The notes below the pieces were generated by a model that saw only the letters and a program-made list of their open reading frames with translations, ran no database searches and was not told the origin of the DNA. The translations under genes were made by a program, and so were the position numbers. Below, one piece after another: positions 7,738 to 13,672 of a DNA stretch of 13,672 nt; the stretch's first letter is position 1, and each line of letters opens with the position of its first letter. Source of the DNA: Pseudomonadota bacterium (lineage in GTDB: Bacteria > Pseudomonadota > Alphaproteobacteria > Rhizobiales > Devosiaceae); assembly GCA_023415605.1 (NCBI GenBank), contig JAEZKB010000036.1, forward strand, positions 1 through 13,672, given 5' to 3'.

Positions 7738-7755
7738 TGCAAACACCGTGCCAAA
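7738..7755 (-). promoter_or_regulatory. Sigma-54 (RpoN) promoter of the guanidine operon
   Basis: The minus strand reads TTTGGCACGGTGTTTGCA. It contains TGGCAC (7753-7748), a 5-nt spacer and TTGCA (7742-7738), which matches the sigma-54 consensus TGGCAC-N5-TTGCA exactly in its core GG and GC. Transcription should start near 7727, about 11 nt before the first conserved base of the riboswitch. This fits nitrogen-limitation control by NtrC or another enhancer-binding protein. Confidence 0.85.
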
Positions 7756-7809
7756 GGAAAGGGCCCGGATTCCGGGGCATTTGGGCATGACGAGTTCGCG
7801 GTTGCGACG

Positions 7810-7836
7810 AAAAAGGCGGCAGGATCACCGATCCGC
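7810..7836 (-). terminator. Weak candidate terminator after the CPS_4043-type oxidoreductase gene
   Basis: On the minus-strand transcript a GGATC-GGT-GATCC stem (7834-7822), extended by a GC pair beyond a bulge, is followed after a few bases by TTTTT (7814-7810). It sits 42-68 nt after the oxidoreductase stop and before the sigma-54 promoter. The stem is short and the T-run is not directly adjacent. The 13-bp palindrome could equally be a protein-binding site. Confidence 0.3.
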
Positions 7837-7850
7837 ACAAATAATGGGCA
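7834..7850. promoter_or_regulatory. NtrC-like site at about -107 to -123 of the sigma-54 promoter
   Basis: CGCACAAATAATGGGCA partly matches the dyad NtrC consensus (TGCACCA-N3-TGGTGCA). The left half GCAC-A is good; the right half is degenerate. The distance from the predicted start is like that of the NtrC sites at E. coli glnA. Weak on sequence alone. Confidence 0.3.
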
Positions 7851-7877
7851 CGAGTTCGTTCTCGCGACCTTGTTTGC

Positions 7878-8879
7878 TCAGCGGAAGGCCGGGATCACGT
7901 GGCGGCCGTAGTTGGCGATGATCTCTTCCTCGTCGCCTGAGTCGAGATAGATGTTGAACTGGGTGACGCCAGCGGCTTCGAGGTCGCGCACTTTCTTGAT
8001 GTGGTCGTCGGGTTCGCCGAGCACACAGAAGCTCTCCACCACGTCGTCAGTGATGAAATCGAGGAACGGGTTATCGGCCTGGCCGTGCTTGGAATAGTCG
8101 TAGCCGCGACGCTTCTCGATATAGCTGGTGAGGCTCGCCGGGACCTTGCCAGAGTCCGAACCGTACTTTTCGACGATGTCCGCGACGTGGTTGCCGACCA
8201 TGGCGGGGAACCACTTGGTGGCTTCGATGGCGCGCTTCTTGTCACCGAAATAAGCGGGTGCGGCGGCCATTGAGCGGAACTTCGACATGTCCTTGCCGGC
8301 AGCTTTGCCGGCGTCGATGCACTGGTCGGTGAACCATTTGCAGAGGCCCGGATCGGCGATCTGCAGCACGACGCCGTCGGCATGCTCGCCGGCCGTTTTC
8401 AGAGCCAGCGGGCCATAGGCAGCGATCCAGCTCGGCATGTCGTAGCCGACGGCCCAGGGGAATTTCGCCGGCACCGGGATTTCGCCGTAGGTCACCTCTT
8501 CCCCGCGGACCATCGCCTTGGTCTTGGCGATGAATTCGGCCACGCGCGCGAGAGTGGCGGGCTTCTTGCCCATCACGCGCATCGACGAGTCGCCGCGGCC
8601 GACGGCGAGGTCGAAACGGCCGCCGGACTGCTTGGAGAGCGAGCCGAAGATCGAGGCTGCGACGGACCAGTCGCGAACATCCGGGTTAGTCACCAGCGGG
8701 CCGAAGCGCATCTCCCGGGTGTGTTCCATGCACATGGCAATGGCCGCGTAGCAATCGCGCCAGAGGATGTGGCTGTCATAGAACCAGCAATAGGAAAAGC
8801 CGGCGAACTCGGCAGCGCGCACCAGGTAGCGAGCCCGGTCGGCCTCGATGAACCCCTTGAAGGTAATCCCGAATTCCAT
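7878..8879 (-). CDS. Luciferase-like (LLM) F420-type oxidoreductase, CPS_4043-like family
   Basis: A 333-residue TIM-barrel oxidoreductase of the luciferase-like superfamily, close to the family described as F420-dependent CPS_4043 type (TIGR03842, from memory). Shared landmarks are DSHILW at 35-40, TNPDVRDW at 64-71, GRGDS at 94-98, WIAAYGP in mid-protein, the MVGNHVADIVEKYG stretch, and YDYSKHG. The substrate is unknown. Its location next to an F420-0 uptake and cofE operon supports F420 rather than FMN as cofactor. The ATG at 8879 (MEFGITFKGF) fits the family start and has GAGGGAG 9 nt upstream; an in-frame start at 8921 would overlap the operator. It follows the F420 ABC ATPase by 66 bp, a gap that holds its own promoter and operator, so it is probably a separately regulated unit with possible read-through. 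Confidence 0.9.
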   Translation of the reverse strand: MEFGITFKGFIEADRARYLVRAAEFAGFSYCWFYDSHILWRDCYAAIAMCMEHTREMRFGPLVTNPDVRDWSVAASIFGSLSKQSGGRFDLAVGRGDSSMRVMGKKPATLARVAEFIAKTKAMVRGEEVTYGEIPVPAKFPWAVGYDMPSWIAAYGPLALKTAGEHADGVVLQIADPGLCKWFTDQCIDAGKAAGKDMSKFRSMAAAPAYFGDKKRAIEATKWFPAMVGNHVADIVEKYGSDSGKVPASLTSYIEKRRGYDYSKHGQADNPFLDFITDDVVESFCVLGEPDDHIKKVRDLEAAGVTQFNIYLDSGDEEEIIANYGRHVIPAFR

Positions 8880-8904
8880 GGCCGCGTGCTCCCTCGCGTC
8901 AAAA

Positions 8905-8922
8905 TTTGATCGTCTGGTCAAA
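8905..8922. promoter_or_regulatory. Operator, second copy of the shared 18-bp palindrome
   Basis: TTTGATCGTCTGGTCAAA matches the operator at 13578-13595 (TTTGACCAAATGGTCAAA) at 14 of 18 positions. The right half TGGTCAAA is identical; the left half is degenerate. It covers the expected transcription start just downstream of the -10 of the oxidoreductase promoter, the position of a classical repressor site. Confidence 0.65.
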
Positions 8923-8949
8923 TTCTGGCTGCAGCAGCGTATTTGTCAA
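8921..8949 (-). promoter_or_regulatory. Housekeeping promoter for the CPS_4043-like oxidoreductase gene
   Basis: A perfect TTGACA (8949-8944) is followed by a 17-bp spacer and AGAATT (8926-8921). The -35 overlaps the stop codon of the upstream ABC ATPase. The operator begins at the downstream edge of the -10. Confidence 0.55.
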
Positions 8950-9755
8950 CAGGAATCCGGCGTTGGCGCCACGTCGCGAGCGCGATCGTACACCACCAGC
9001 GGCAGAGGGTTGCCCGGCAGGCGGACGATGCTGGCGTGGACACCATAGACATCGAGCAACAGCTCGGGCGTCAGCACATCGGCCGGCGGACCCTCTGCGA
9101 TGACCGTCCCGGATTTCATCACCACAAGATGGTCGCAGTAGCGGGCGGCGAGGTTGAGGTCATGCAGGGCCACGACCACGGTGCAACCCTGGCGCGACCG
9201 GCGGCGCAGCAGGTCGAGCGTGGTCAACTGTGCCTCGATGTCGAGGTGGCTGGTCGGCTCATCGAGCAGCAAGAGTCTCGGCTGCTGGGCGAGTGCCCGG
9301 GCGAGCTGCGCGCGCTGCTGCTCGCCGCCGGAGAGCGTGTCGTAGAGGCGGTTCGTGAAGCTAGCGAGGTTGAGCGCACCGATGGCATCATCGACGATGG
9401 CGTCGTCTTGGGCACTGGGGCCCGATTGCCACGTCGATTGGAACGGAACGCGGCCGAGGGCAACGACATCGCGCACAGTGAGCCGTTCAGGTGTCGCGGC
9501 CTGCTGCTCCACGAACGCGCAGATCTTGGCCCGCTCGGCGGAGCGCATGGCTGGTAGGTCGATGCCGCCGAACGTGACTGTGCCAGCCTCCAGTTTGCGC
9601 AGGCCGATCAGCGCGCCGAGCAGGGTAGACTTGCCGGCGCCATTGGGGCCGAGCAGCGCCGTCATGGTGCCTGCCGGCGCAGTGAAGCCGGCGGCGGAGA
9701 CGATCGCGCGCCCCCCTGCCCTCACCTCGGCATCACGCACCATCAGGCCACTCAT
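8946..9755 (-). CDS. Putative F420-0 ABC importer ATPase
   Basis: A 269-residue FepC/BtuD-type ATPase expected to pair with the FecCD permease encoded upstream. Walker A is GPNGAGKST at 36-44, the Q-loop VEQQ at about 82-85, the signature LSGGEQQR at 141-148, Walker B LLLLDEPTSHLD at 161-172 and the switch histidine H198 (LHDLN). The ATG at 9755 overlaps the permease stop by 4 bp. It resembles the ATPase of the three-gene cassette proposed to import coenzyme F420-0 (family F420-0_ABC_ATP, TIGR03873, from memory). The specificity claim depends on the neighbouring cofE and fgd genes and on the binding protein. A siderophore, haem or cobalamin importer is the alternative. Confidence 0.9.
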   Translation of the reverse strand: MSGLMVRDAEVRAGGRAIVSAAGFTAPAGTMTALLGPNGAGKSTLLGALIGLRKLEAGTVTFGGIDLPAMRSAERAKICAFVEQQAATPERLTVRDVVALGRVPFQSTWQSGPSAQDDAIVDDAIGALNLASFTNRLYDTLSGGEQQRAQLARALAQQPRLLLLDEPTSHLDIEAQLTTLDLLRRRSRQGCTVVVALHDLNLAARYCDHLVVMKSGTVIAEGPPADVLTPELLLDVYGVHASIVRLPGNPLPLVVYDRARDVAPTPDSC

Positions 9756-10768
9756 GTGATCCGCCGATAGCGCAGCAGGATGAGCAGAAAGGCCGGGGCG
9801 CCGACCAGCGCAGTAACGATGCCGACCGGCAATTCGCGCGGATCGAAGAGGCTGCGCGCGACGGTATCGGTCCAGAGCATGAAGATGGCGCCGACCAGCA
9901 TAGACATCGGCAGCAGCACGCGGTGGCGCGAGCCGACAGCAAGGCGAACCGCATGCGGCACGACAAGGCCAACAAAGCCGATGGCGCCACCGATGGCGAC
10001 CATCACGCCGGTCAGCAGCGCCGTCGCCGCCAGCAAGGTCCAACGTAGGCGGACGATGTCGATGCCGAGGCTGGCGGCCGAAGCGTCTCCGAAGGCGAAA
10101 GCGTCGAGACCGCGGCCGGAAAAGAGGATCACCGGGCCGCAAAGCATGAGGCCGAGCGCCACGAGCCCGGCATCGCTCCAGGTGGTGCCGGAGAGCGAAC
10201 CCATCAGCCAGCTCAGGATTTCACGGTAGCTGTCGCCGGTGGCCGACCAGAAGATGAGCAGCGAGGTCCCGGCAGAGGCCAGCGCCGCGATGCAGATGCC
10301 GGCAAGGATGGCGCGTGACGGCGTCGCGCCGCCGAGCAATCTGGCGATCAGCAGCGCCAGCGCCAAGGCACCGAGGCTGCCGAGAAAGGCGCCGACGGGC
10401 ATCAGCAGGGCGGCGCCCGCGAGCAGGAAGATCACGGCGCCCAGTGCGGCCCCCGAGGACAGGCCTAGCAGATAGGGATCGGCGAGCGGGTTGCGGGTCA
10501 TCACCTGCATCACCGTACCGGCCAGCGCGAGGCCTGCGCCGACGCCGAGGGCGGCGAGGACGCGCGGCAGGCGCAGGTCCCAGACGATCGCATCGCGTAA
10601 GCGCGAAAGTGGCGGCTCGCCGCTCAGGCCGAAGTGATAGGCCAGCGTCAGCCAGACATCGGAAGCCGAAATGTCGGCCGGTCCGAAGGTGACGGCGAAC
10701 GTGGCGCTGGCGAATAGAAGCACCCAGAGCCCGGCATAGGCCGCCGCATAGGCCGGGCGCTGGTGCAT
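9752..10768 (-). CDS. Putative F420-0 ABC importer permease (FecCD/BtuC family)
   Basis: A 338-residue very hydrophobic FecCD-type permease with about ten membrane segments spread over the whole length. It includes the family-typical DLRLPRVLAALGVGAGLALAG (broken here as DLRLPRVLAAL then GVGAGLALAG) near residue 47, the NPLADPYLLGLSSGAALGA stretch near 95, and VVPHAVRL in the C-terminal third. The start is ATG 10768, which shares one base with the binding-protein stop (TGATG). A GTG one codon earlier is also possible. No Shine-Dalgarno is visible before it, so initiation probably depends on coupling to the upstream gene. It matches the permease of the proposed F420-0 cassette (TIGR03869, from memory). 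Confidence 0.9.
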   Translation of the reverse strand: MHQRPAYAAAYAGLWVLLFASATFAVTFGPADISASDVWLTLAYHFGLSGEPPLSRLRDAIVWDLRLPRVLAALGVGAGLALAGTVMQVMTRNPLADPYLLGLSSGAALGAVIFLLAGAALLMPVGAFLGSLGALALALLIARLLGGATPSRAILAGICIAALASAGTSLLIFWSATGDSYREILSWLMGSLSGTTWSDAGLVALGLMLCGPVILFSGRGLDAFAFGDASAASLGIDIVRLRWTLLAATALLTGVMVAIGGAIGFVGLVVPHAVRLAVGSRHRVLLPMSMLVGAIFMLWTDTVARSLFDPRELPVGIVTALVGAPAFLLILLRYRRIT

Positions 10769-11712
10769 CACTTGGCGGGCAGGTTCAGCGCCGTCAGTTG
10801 CGCGGCGAGATCGAGGACGGCCGGTACGTTGCGCACACCGGCCTCGGAGGCCGGGAACGGGATCACGAGGTAGCGCTGGTTGATCACCGCGTCGAGCTTG
10901 CTGGTGATCGGGTTCTCGGCCAGCAGCTTCTTCTTCTGCGCCGCCGAGTTCCAGGCGGAGTCGACGAGGATGATGACGTCCGGGTTAGCGTCCACGACGG
11001 CCTCCCAACTCGCGGAGATCCAACCGTCATCGACATCGCCGAAGATATTCTTCAAGCCCAGAGCATCCATGATCATGCCGGGAGCGTTGCTGGCGGCGCC
11101 GACATAGGGCGCCTTCGTGCCGGAGGAATACCAGACCGCAGTGAGGCCGCGCGTATCGGGGGTCGCAGAGGCGAGTTGTGCCTTCTGTGTCTCCACCAAC
11201 TCCGCGGCCCTCTCCTCCACATCGAAGATGGCGCCCATTTCGGCGATCTCGGCGAAGACCGCGTCGAAGGTCAGCTTCGGCGGCTTGATCGAGCGGCATG
11301 CGGCGGGCGCGACATAGCCGGCAACGCCAAGCTGCTGCAGGGTCGGCCGTTCGCCCGCACCATCGGCGGCGAAATTGCTCTCCCAGCCGCCATAGACGAA
11401 ATCGGGTTCGGTGCCGAGCACCACCTCCTGCGACGGCAGCTTGTCGGCGAGCACGGTGAACTCTGCGCCGGCCGCGGCAAGGTTGTCGGGCAACGGGCCG
11501 TCCTGGAAGCCGACGCCGACGATCTTCTCCCCCAGCCCCAGCGACAGCAGCAGTTCGGTGGCGGTCGACTTGATGGCAACGACGCGCTCTGGGGCCTTGT
11601 CGAAGGTCACGGCGAGACCGCAGTTCTGCACGGTCAACGGATAGTCGGTTGCGAAAGCCGGGGCTGGTACCAGCAAACCCAGCATGACGGCGAAAGCAGC
11701 GATCTGACGCAT
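10768..11712 (-). CDS. Putative F420-0 periplasmic binding protein (BtuF-like)
   Basis: A 314-residue helical-backbone binding protein (PF01497-type). A Sec signal peptide covers 1-21 (cleavage AFA|TD); there is no lipobox, so it should be soluble in the periplasm. The mature protein starts YPLTVQNCG and continues with PERVVAIKSTATELLLSLGL, PDFVYGGWESNF, YVAPAAC, LTAVWYSSG, PYVGA, DVIILVDSAWN, and PFPASEAGVRNV near the end. These segments match my memory of the family proposed to bind F420-0 (TIGR03868) better than siderophore or B12 proteins. The ATG at 11712 starts 2 nt after the cofE stop and has AGGAG about 7 nt upstream. Direct linkage to cofE and fgd is the main functional argument; ligand binding is not shown. 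Confidence 0.88.
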   Translation of the reverse strand: MRQIAAFAVMLGLLVPAPAFATDYPLTVQNCGLAVTFDKAPERVVAIKSTATELLLSLGLGEKIVGVGFQDGPLPDNLAAAGAEFTVLADKLPSQEVVLGTEPDFVYGGWESNFAADGAGERPTLQQLGVAGYVAPAACRSIKPPKLTFDAVFAEIAEMGAIFDVEERAAELVETQKAQLASATPDTRGLTAVWYSSGTKAPYVGAASNAPGMIMDALGLKNIFGDVDDGWISASWEAVVDANPDVIILVDSAWNSAAQKKKLLAENPITSKLDAVINQRYLVIPFPASEAGVRNVPAVLDLAAQLTALNLPAK

Positions 11713-11714
11713 GA

Positions 11715-12545
11715 TCAACTCCTCTGTTTGACAGGCTCCGATGGCGCGGGGGCGCGACCGAGTTCGGCGCGCGCGGCCTCGTAGCCAAGGCGATAGGCTT
11801 CGGCCGAGCCGAAGCGGAACATGTCTTCCTCGAGCGAGCGCACCAGCGAGCGGGCGCCCGGCGCATCGAGGCCGCGGATAAGGTGACCGAGACCGCGCAC
11901 CACCGCGACCGGCAGGCCGTTGGCCTTGCCTTTGATAAGGTCCGCTGCCCCGGCGATCTCGTCGGCGACAACCGCGATCGTCGCGTGCAGTGGCCGGCCG
12001 TTGGCATCGACGCCGCCACGCAAATCCTCGGTCAGCTGCAGCCCTGCTGCGCCGATGGCAACATCGGTCTGGCCGACGCGCCAGGGCCGGCCGAGCGTAT
12101 CGGTAACGATGACGCCGAGATCGAAGCCCAGCCGCTGGCGCAAGCGGGTGCAAATGCCGAGCGCAGACCGATCCGGGTCCTCCGGCAGGCGCAGGGCATA
12201 ACCATCGGGCACGTTGGACATGTCGATGCCGGCGGCGGCCATGATCAAGCCTTGCCGGGTCTCGACGATGCGGGTGACGCCGCCGGGGTGCACCCGCTCG
12301 GCGACGACGCGCACGGTGTCCTCGGTGATCACTTTCTCGCGGTCGGTGGCCGGCACCAGCATGCCTTCGGCCTTGGCGACGATCTTGCTGGCGATGACGA
12401 GAATATCGCCGGCCGCCAGCGCCTTGCCTGGGTCGTCCGCCGCCTGCGCAGCAACAGCATCGGCGATCAATACGACGAGGTCATCGCCGGACTGGATTTC
12501 CGGGATACCGGGCACCGTCCACGCAGAGAAGCCGGCGATGCTCAT
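11715..12545 (-). CDS. cofE: Coenzyme F420-0:L-glutamate ligase CofE
   Basis: Adds the gamma-linked glutamate tail to F420-0 using GTP, giving F420 that is retained in the cell. It is 276 residues long and is the stand-alone form, lacking the C-terminal flavin-binding half of actinobacterial FbiB. Visible motifs are VPGIPEIQSGDDL (11-23), GDILVIASKIVAKAEG (46-61), AGIDMSN (105-111) and VTDTLGRPWRVGQTDVAIG (147-165). D108 and D149 probably bind metal, judged from the archaeal CofE structure as I recall it. The ATG at 12545 overlaps the fgd stop (ATGA). No cofC, cofD, cofG or cofH homologue is in the window, which fits uptake of preformed F420-0, although those genes could lie elsewhere. Confidence 0.95.
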   Translation of the reverse strand: MSIAGFSAWTVPGIPEIQSGDDLVVLIADAVAAQAADDPGKALAAGDILVIASKIVAKAEGMLVPATDREKVITEDTVRVVAERVHPGGVTRIVETRQGLIMAAAGIDMSNVPDGYALRLPEDPDRSALGICTRLRQRLGFDLGVIVTDTLGRPWRVGQTDVAIGAAGLQLTEDLRGGVDANGRPLHATIAVVADEIAGAADLIKGKANGLPVAVVRGLGHLIRGLDAPGARSLVRSLEEDMFRFGSAEAYRLGYEAARAELGRAPAPSEPVKQRS

Positions 12546-13540
12546 GTGAGCTTCCGCAGCCGCGGCAGGATGTGCTCGGCATAGAGTTTGAGGAAACGGC
12601 TCTGGTCGGTACCCGGCGCGTGAAACACCAGGTGATTGAAGCCATAGTCGATATAGGTCTTGATCGCGGCGACATGCTCGTCGGGATCGGAGGAGACGAT
12701 CCAGCGCTTGGCGACGCGCTCGATGGGCAGCGCTTCGGCTAGCCGTTCCATCTCGGCCGGGTCCTGCACCGAATGCTTTTCCTCGGCCGACAGCGACAGG
12801 GCCGCCCAGTTGCGGGTGTCATTCAGAGCCCGATCGGGGTCAGTGTCGAACGACACCTTTACCTCGATCATGCGCTCGAACGGCTGGTCCTTGCGATCGG
12901 ACTCCTCGCGGCCGAGCTTCACATTCGGCAGCAGCTCGTCGACATAGAGCTCGGCGCCCTTGCCTGAGGTACAGATGAAGCCGTCACCGGCGCGGCCGGC
13001 ATATTTGGCGTTGAGCGGCCCGGCCGCCGCGACATAGATCGGCACCGGCGTTTTTGGCTTGTCGTAAATGGTGGCGTTGACGGTCTTGTAGTACTCGCCC
13101 TCGAAACTCACCCGATCCTCGGTCCAGAGCTGGCGGATCAGTTTGATGGCCTCGCGCAGGCGGGCTGAGCGCTCCTTGAGTTCCGGCCAGACGATGCCGG
13201 TCGGCGGTACTTCGTTAAGGGACTCGCCGGTACCAACCCCCAGGATGACGCGGCCCGGGAACATGGCGCCAAGGGTGCCGAAGGTGTGCGCCACCACTGA
13301 TGGATGCAGGCGGAAGGTCGGGGTCAGCACCGAGGTGCCAAGCGTGATCTTTTCGGTCCGCGCCAGCACCGCGGCCATCCAGGCGGGCGCGAACGGCGCG
13401 TGGCCGTCGGTATGCTTCCAGGGCTGGAAATGGTCCGAGACCCAGACGGACTCGAACCCGGCCTGCTCGGCCTCAGCAGCGAAATCCATGAGTTGACTGG
13501 GCGCAAACTGCTCGGCCGATGCCTTGTAGCCAAATCGCAC
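12542..13540 (-). CDS. fgd: F420-dependent glucose-6-phosphate dehydrogenase
   Basis: Oxidises glucose 6-phosphate to 6-phosphogluconolactone while reducing F420. It is 332 residues, against 336 for M. tuberculosis FGD1, and collinear with it throughout. Active-site residues are all present: D36 and H37 in VSDHFQPW, W41, and E106 in GVGTGE. The phosphate-binding residues are also kept: K194 in ICTSGKG, K255 in EEKHS and R279 in AKRW (equivalents of K198, K259 and R283). The GTG at 13540 is chosen because GGAGG lies 6 nt upstream and it yields the family's N terminus (RFGYKASAEQFAP). The in-frame reading from 13594 would start inside the operator and add about 18 unconserved residues. First gene of the apparent operon. 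Confidence 0.94.
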   Translation of the reverse strand: MRFGYKASAEQFAPSQLMDFAAEAEQAGFESVWVSDHFQPWKHTDGHAPFAPAWMAAVLARTEKITLGTSVLTPTFRLHPSVVAHTFGTLGAMFPGRVILGVGTGESLNEVPPTGIVWPELKERSARLREAIKLIRQLWTEDRVSFEGEYYKTVNATIYDKPKTPVPIYVAAAGPLNAKYAGRAGDGFICTSGKGAELYVDELLPNVKLGREESDRKDQPFERMIEVKVSFDTDPDRALNDTRNWAALSLSAEEKHSVQDPAEMERLAEALPIERVAKRWIVSSDPDEHVAAIKTYIDYGFNHLVFHAPGTDQSRFLKLYAEHILPRLRKLT

Positions 13541-13577
13541 GTCATCCCTCCGACGAAATCGCAACCCGAGTGTATAT

Positions 13578-13595
13578 TTTGACCAAATGGTCAAA
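13578..13595. promoter_or_regulatory. Operator, 18-bp palindrome upstream of fgd
   Basis: TTTGACCAAATGGTCAAA has perfect 8-bp arms around AA. It sits 38 bp before the fgd start and directly upstream of a -10-like TATACA (13576-13571) for which no good -35 is seen. The symmetry and size suit a TetR- or GntR-type dimer. A related site precedes the other oxidoreductase gene. Confidence 0.75.
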
Positions 13596-13600
13596 CTTGT

Positions 13601-13620
13601 CCATCGAAATTCGACGATGG
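13601..13620. repeat. Inverted repeat next to the fgd operator
   Basis: CCATCGAAATTCGACGATGG has 6-bp perfect arms around an 8-nt near-symmetric centre. It begins 5 bp beyond the operator, between fgd and a possible divergent promoter. It may be a second regulator site. Confidence 0.4.
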
Positions 13621-13637
13621 ATGTTCCTGTGAAGCCC

Positions 13638-13667
13638 TTGCCACGCGCCCCTGCTGCCCGTCTATAG
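13638..13667 (+). promoter_or_regulatory. Possible divergent promoter at the right edge
   Basis: TTGCCA (13638-13643), a 17-18 bp spacer and TCTATA/CTATAG (13661-13667) resemble an alphaproteobacterial housekeeping promoter reading out of the window. The core CTATAG is palindromic, so the direction is uncertain. No plus-strand gene starts before the window ends. Confidence 0.3.
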
Positions 13668-13672
13668 AAGGC

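Larger units (their letters stand above)
7783..7868. repeat. Imperfect direct repeats upstream of the sigma-54 promoter
   Basis: On the plus strand, GGGCA..CGAGTTCG..TTGCGAC (7783-7808) recurs as GGGCACGAGTTCGTTCTCGCGAC (split here as GGGCA 7846-7850, CGAGTTCG 7851-7858, CGCGAC 7863-7868). The CGAGTTCG cores are 60 bp apart. They lie roughly 55 to 140 bp before the predicted start, where activator sites are expected. They could instead be fragments of transcript hairpins. Confidence 0.45.

Noticed and set aside
7764..7776. CCCGGATTCCGGG palindrome as a terminator
   Set aside because: Loop is too small for the full stem and no T-run follows on the minus transcript; left unassigned.
8946..11712. 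Cobalamin or siderophore importer
   Set aside because: The fold families fit, but fusion of the cluster to cofE and fgd by gene overlaps and the binding-protein motifs favour F420-0. Kept as the alternative in the entries.
10768..12153. 461-codon minus-strand reading of the F420-0 binding protein
   Set aside because: The first 147 codons overlap cofE in another frame and are Arg/Ala-rich. The signal peptide starting at 11712 marks the true start.
13541..13594. Extended fgd start upstream of 13540
   Set aside because: The extension lies in the operator region and is not conserved; GTG at 13540 has a strong ribosome site and gives the family N terminus.
13617..13667. Short plus-strand ORF starting ATGGATGTTCC
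   Set aside because: Only 16 codons before TAG, no ribosome site, and it overlaps the inverted repeat and possible promoter.

Overview
The window is about 64% GC by eye. Every supported gene lies on the minus strand, so transcription runs from high to low coordinates. Tight ATGA and TGATG gene overlaps, a TTGACA-type promoter, a sigma-54 promoter and the Gram-negative style signal peptides suggest a high-GC proteobacterium, most likely an alphaproteobacterium such as a member of the Hyphomicrobiales. That placement is an inference. No rRNA, tRNA, insertion sequence or CRISPR array was seen.

Right half (13672 to 8946): an apparent five-gene operon for coenzyme F420. In transcription order it holds fgd (F420-dependent glucose-6-phosphate dehydrogenase), cofE (F420-0:gamma-glutamyl ligase) and a BtuF/BtuC/BtuD-type ABC importer (binding protein, permease, ATPase) matching the family proposed to import F420-0. 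No F420-0 biosynthesis genes are present. The simplest reading is salvage: take up tail-less F420-0, add the glutamate tail with CofE, and reduce it with glucose 6-phosphate via Fgd. Downstream, with its own promoter, is a second luciferase-like F420-type oxidoreductase (8879 to 7878). The two oxidoreductase genes share an 18-bp palindromic operator (13578-13595 and 8905-8922), so they probably answer to one regulator that is not in the window.

Left half (7755 to 1): a guanidine-nitrogen operon of the kind usually annotated as 'urea carboxylase'. It starts at a near-consensus sigma-54 promoter, followed within about 11 nt by a guanidine-I (ykkC) riboswitch. The genes are a NitT/TauT-type ABC importer (binding protein, permease, ATPase), two DUF1989 proteins (carboxyguanidine deiminase subunits) and a multidomain biotin carboxylase that runs off the left edge before its biotin domain. 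Allophanate hydrolase is expected just beyond the edge. The riboswitch shows that the likely substrate is guanidine rather than urea, and the sigma-54 promoter adds nitrogen-limitation control.

Smaller items of note are a 17-codon mini-ORF bridging the small deiminase gene and the carboxylase, a perfect 16-bp hairpin between the binding-protein and permease genes, and a repeated 11-residue tail on the importer ATPase built from palindromic DNA.
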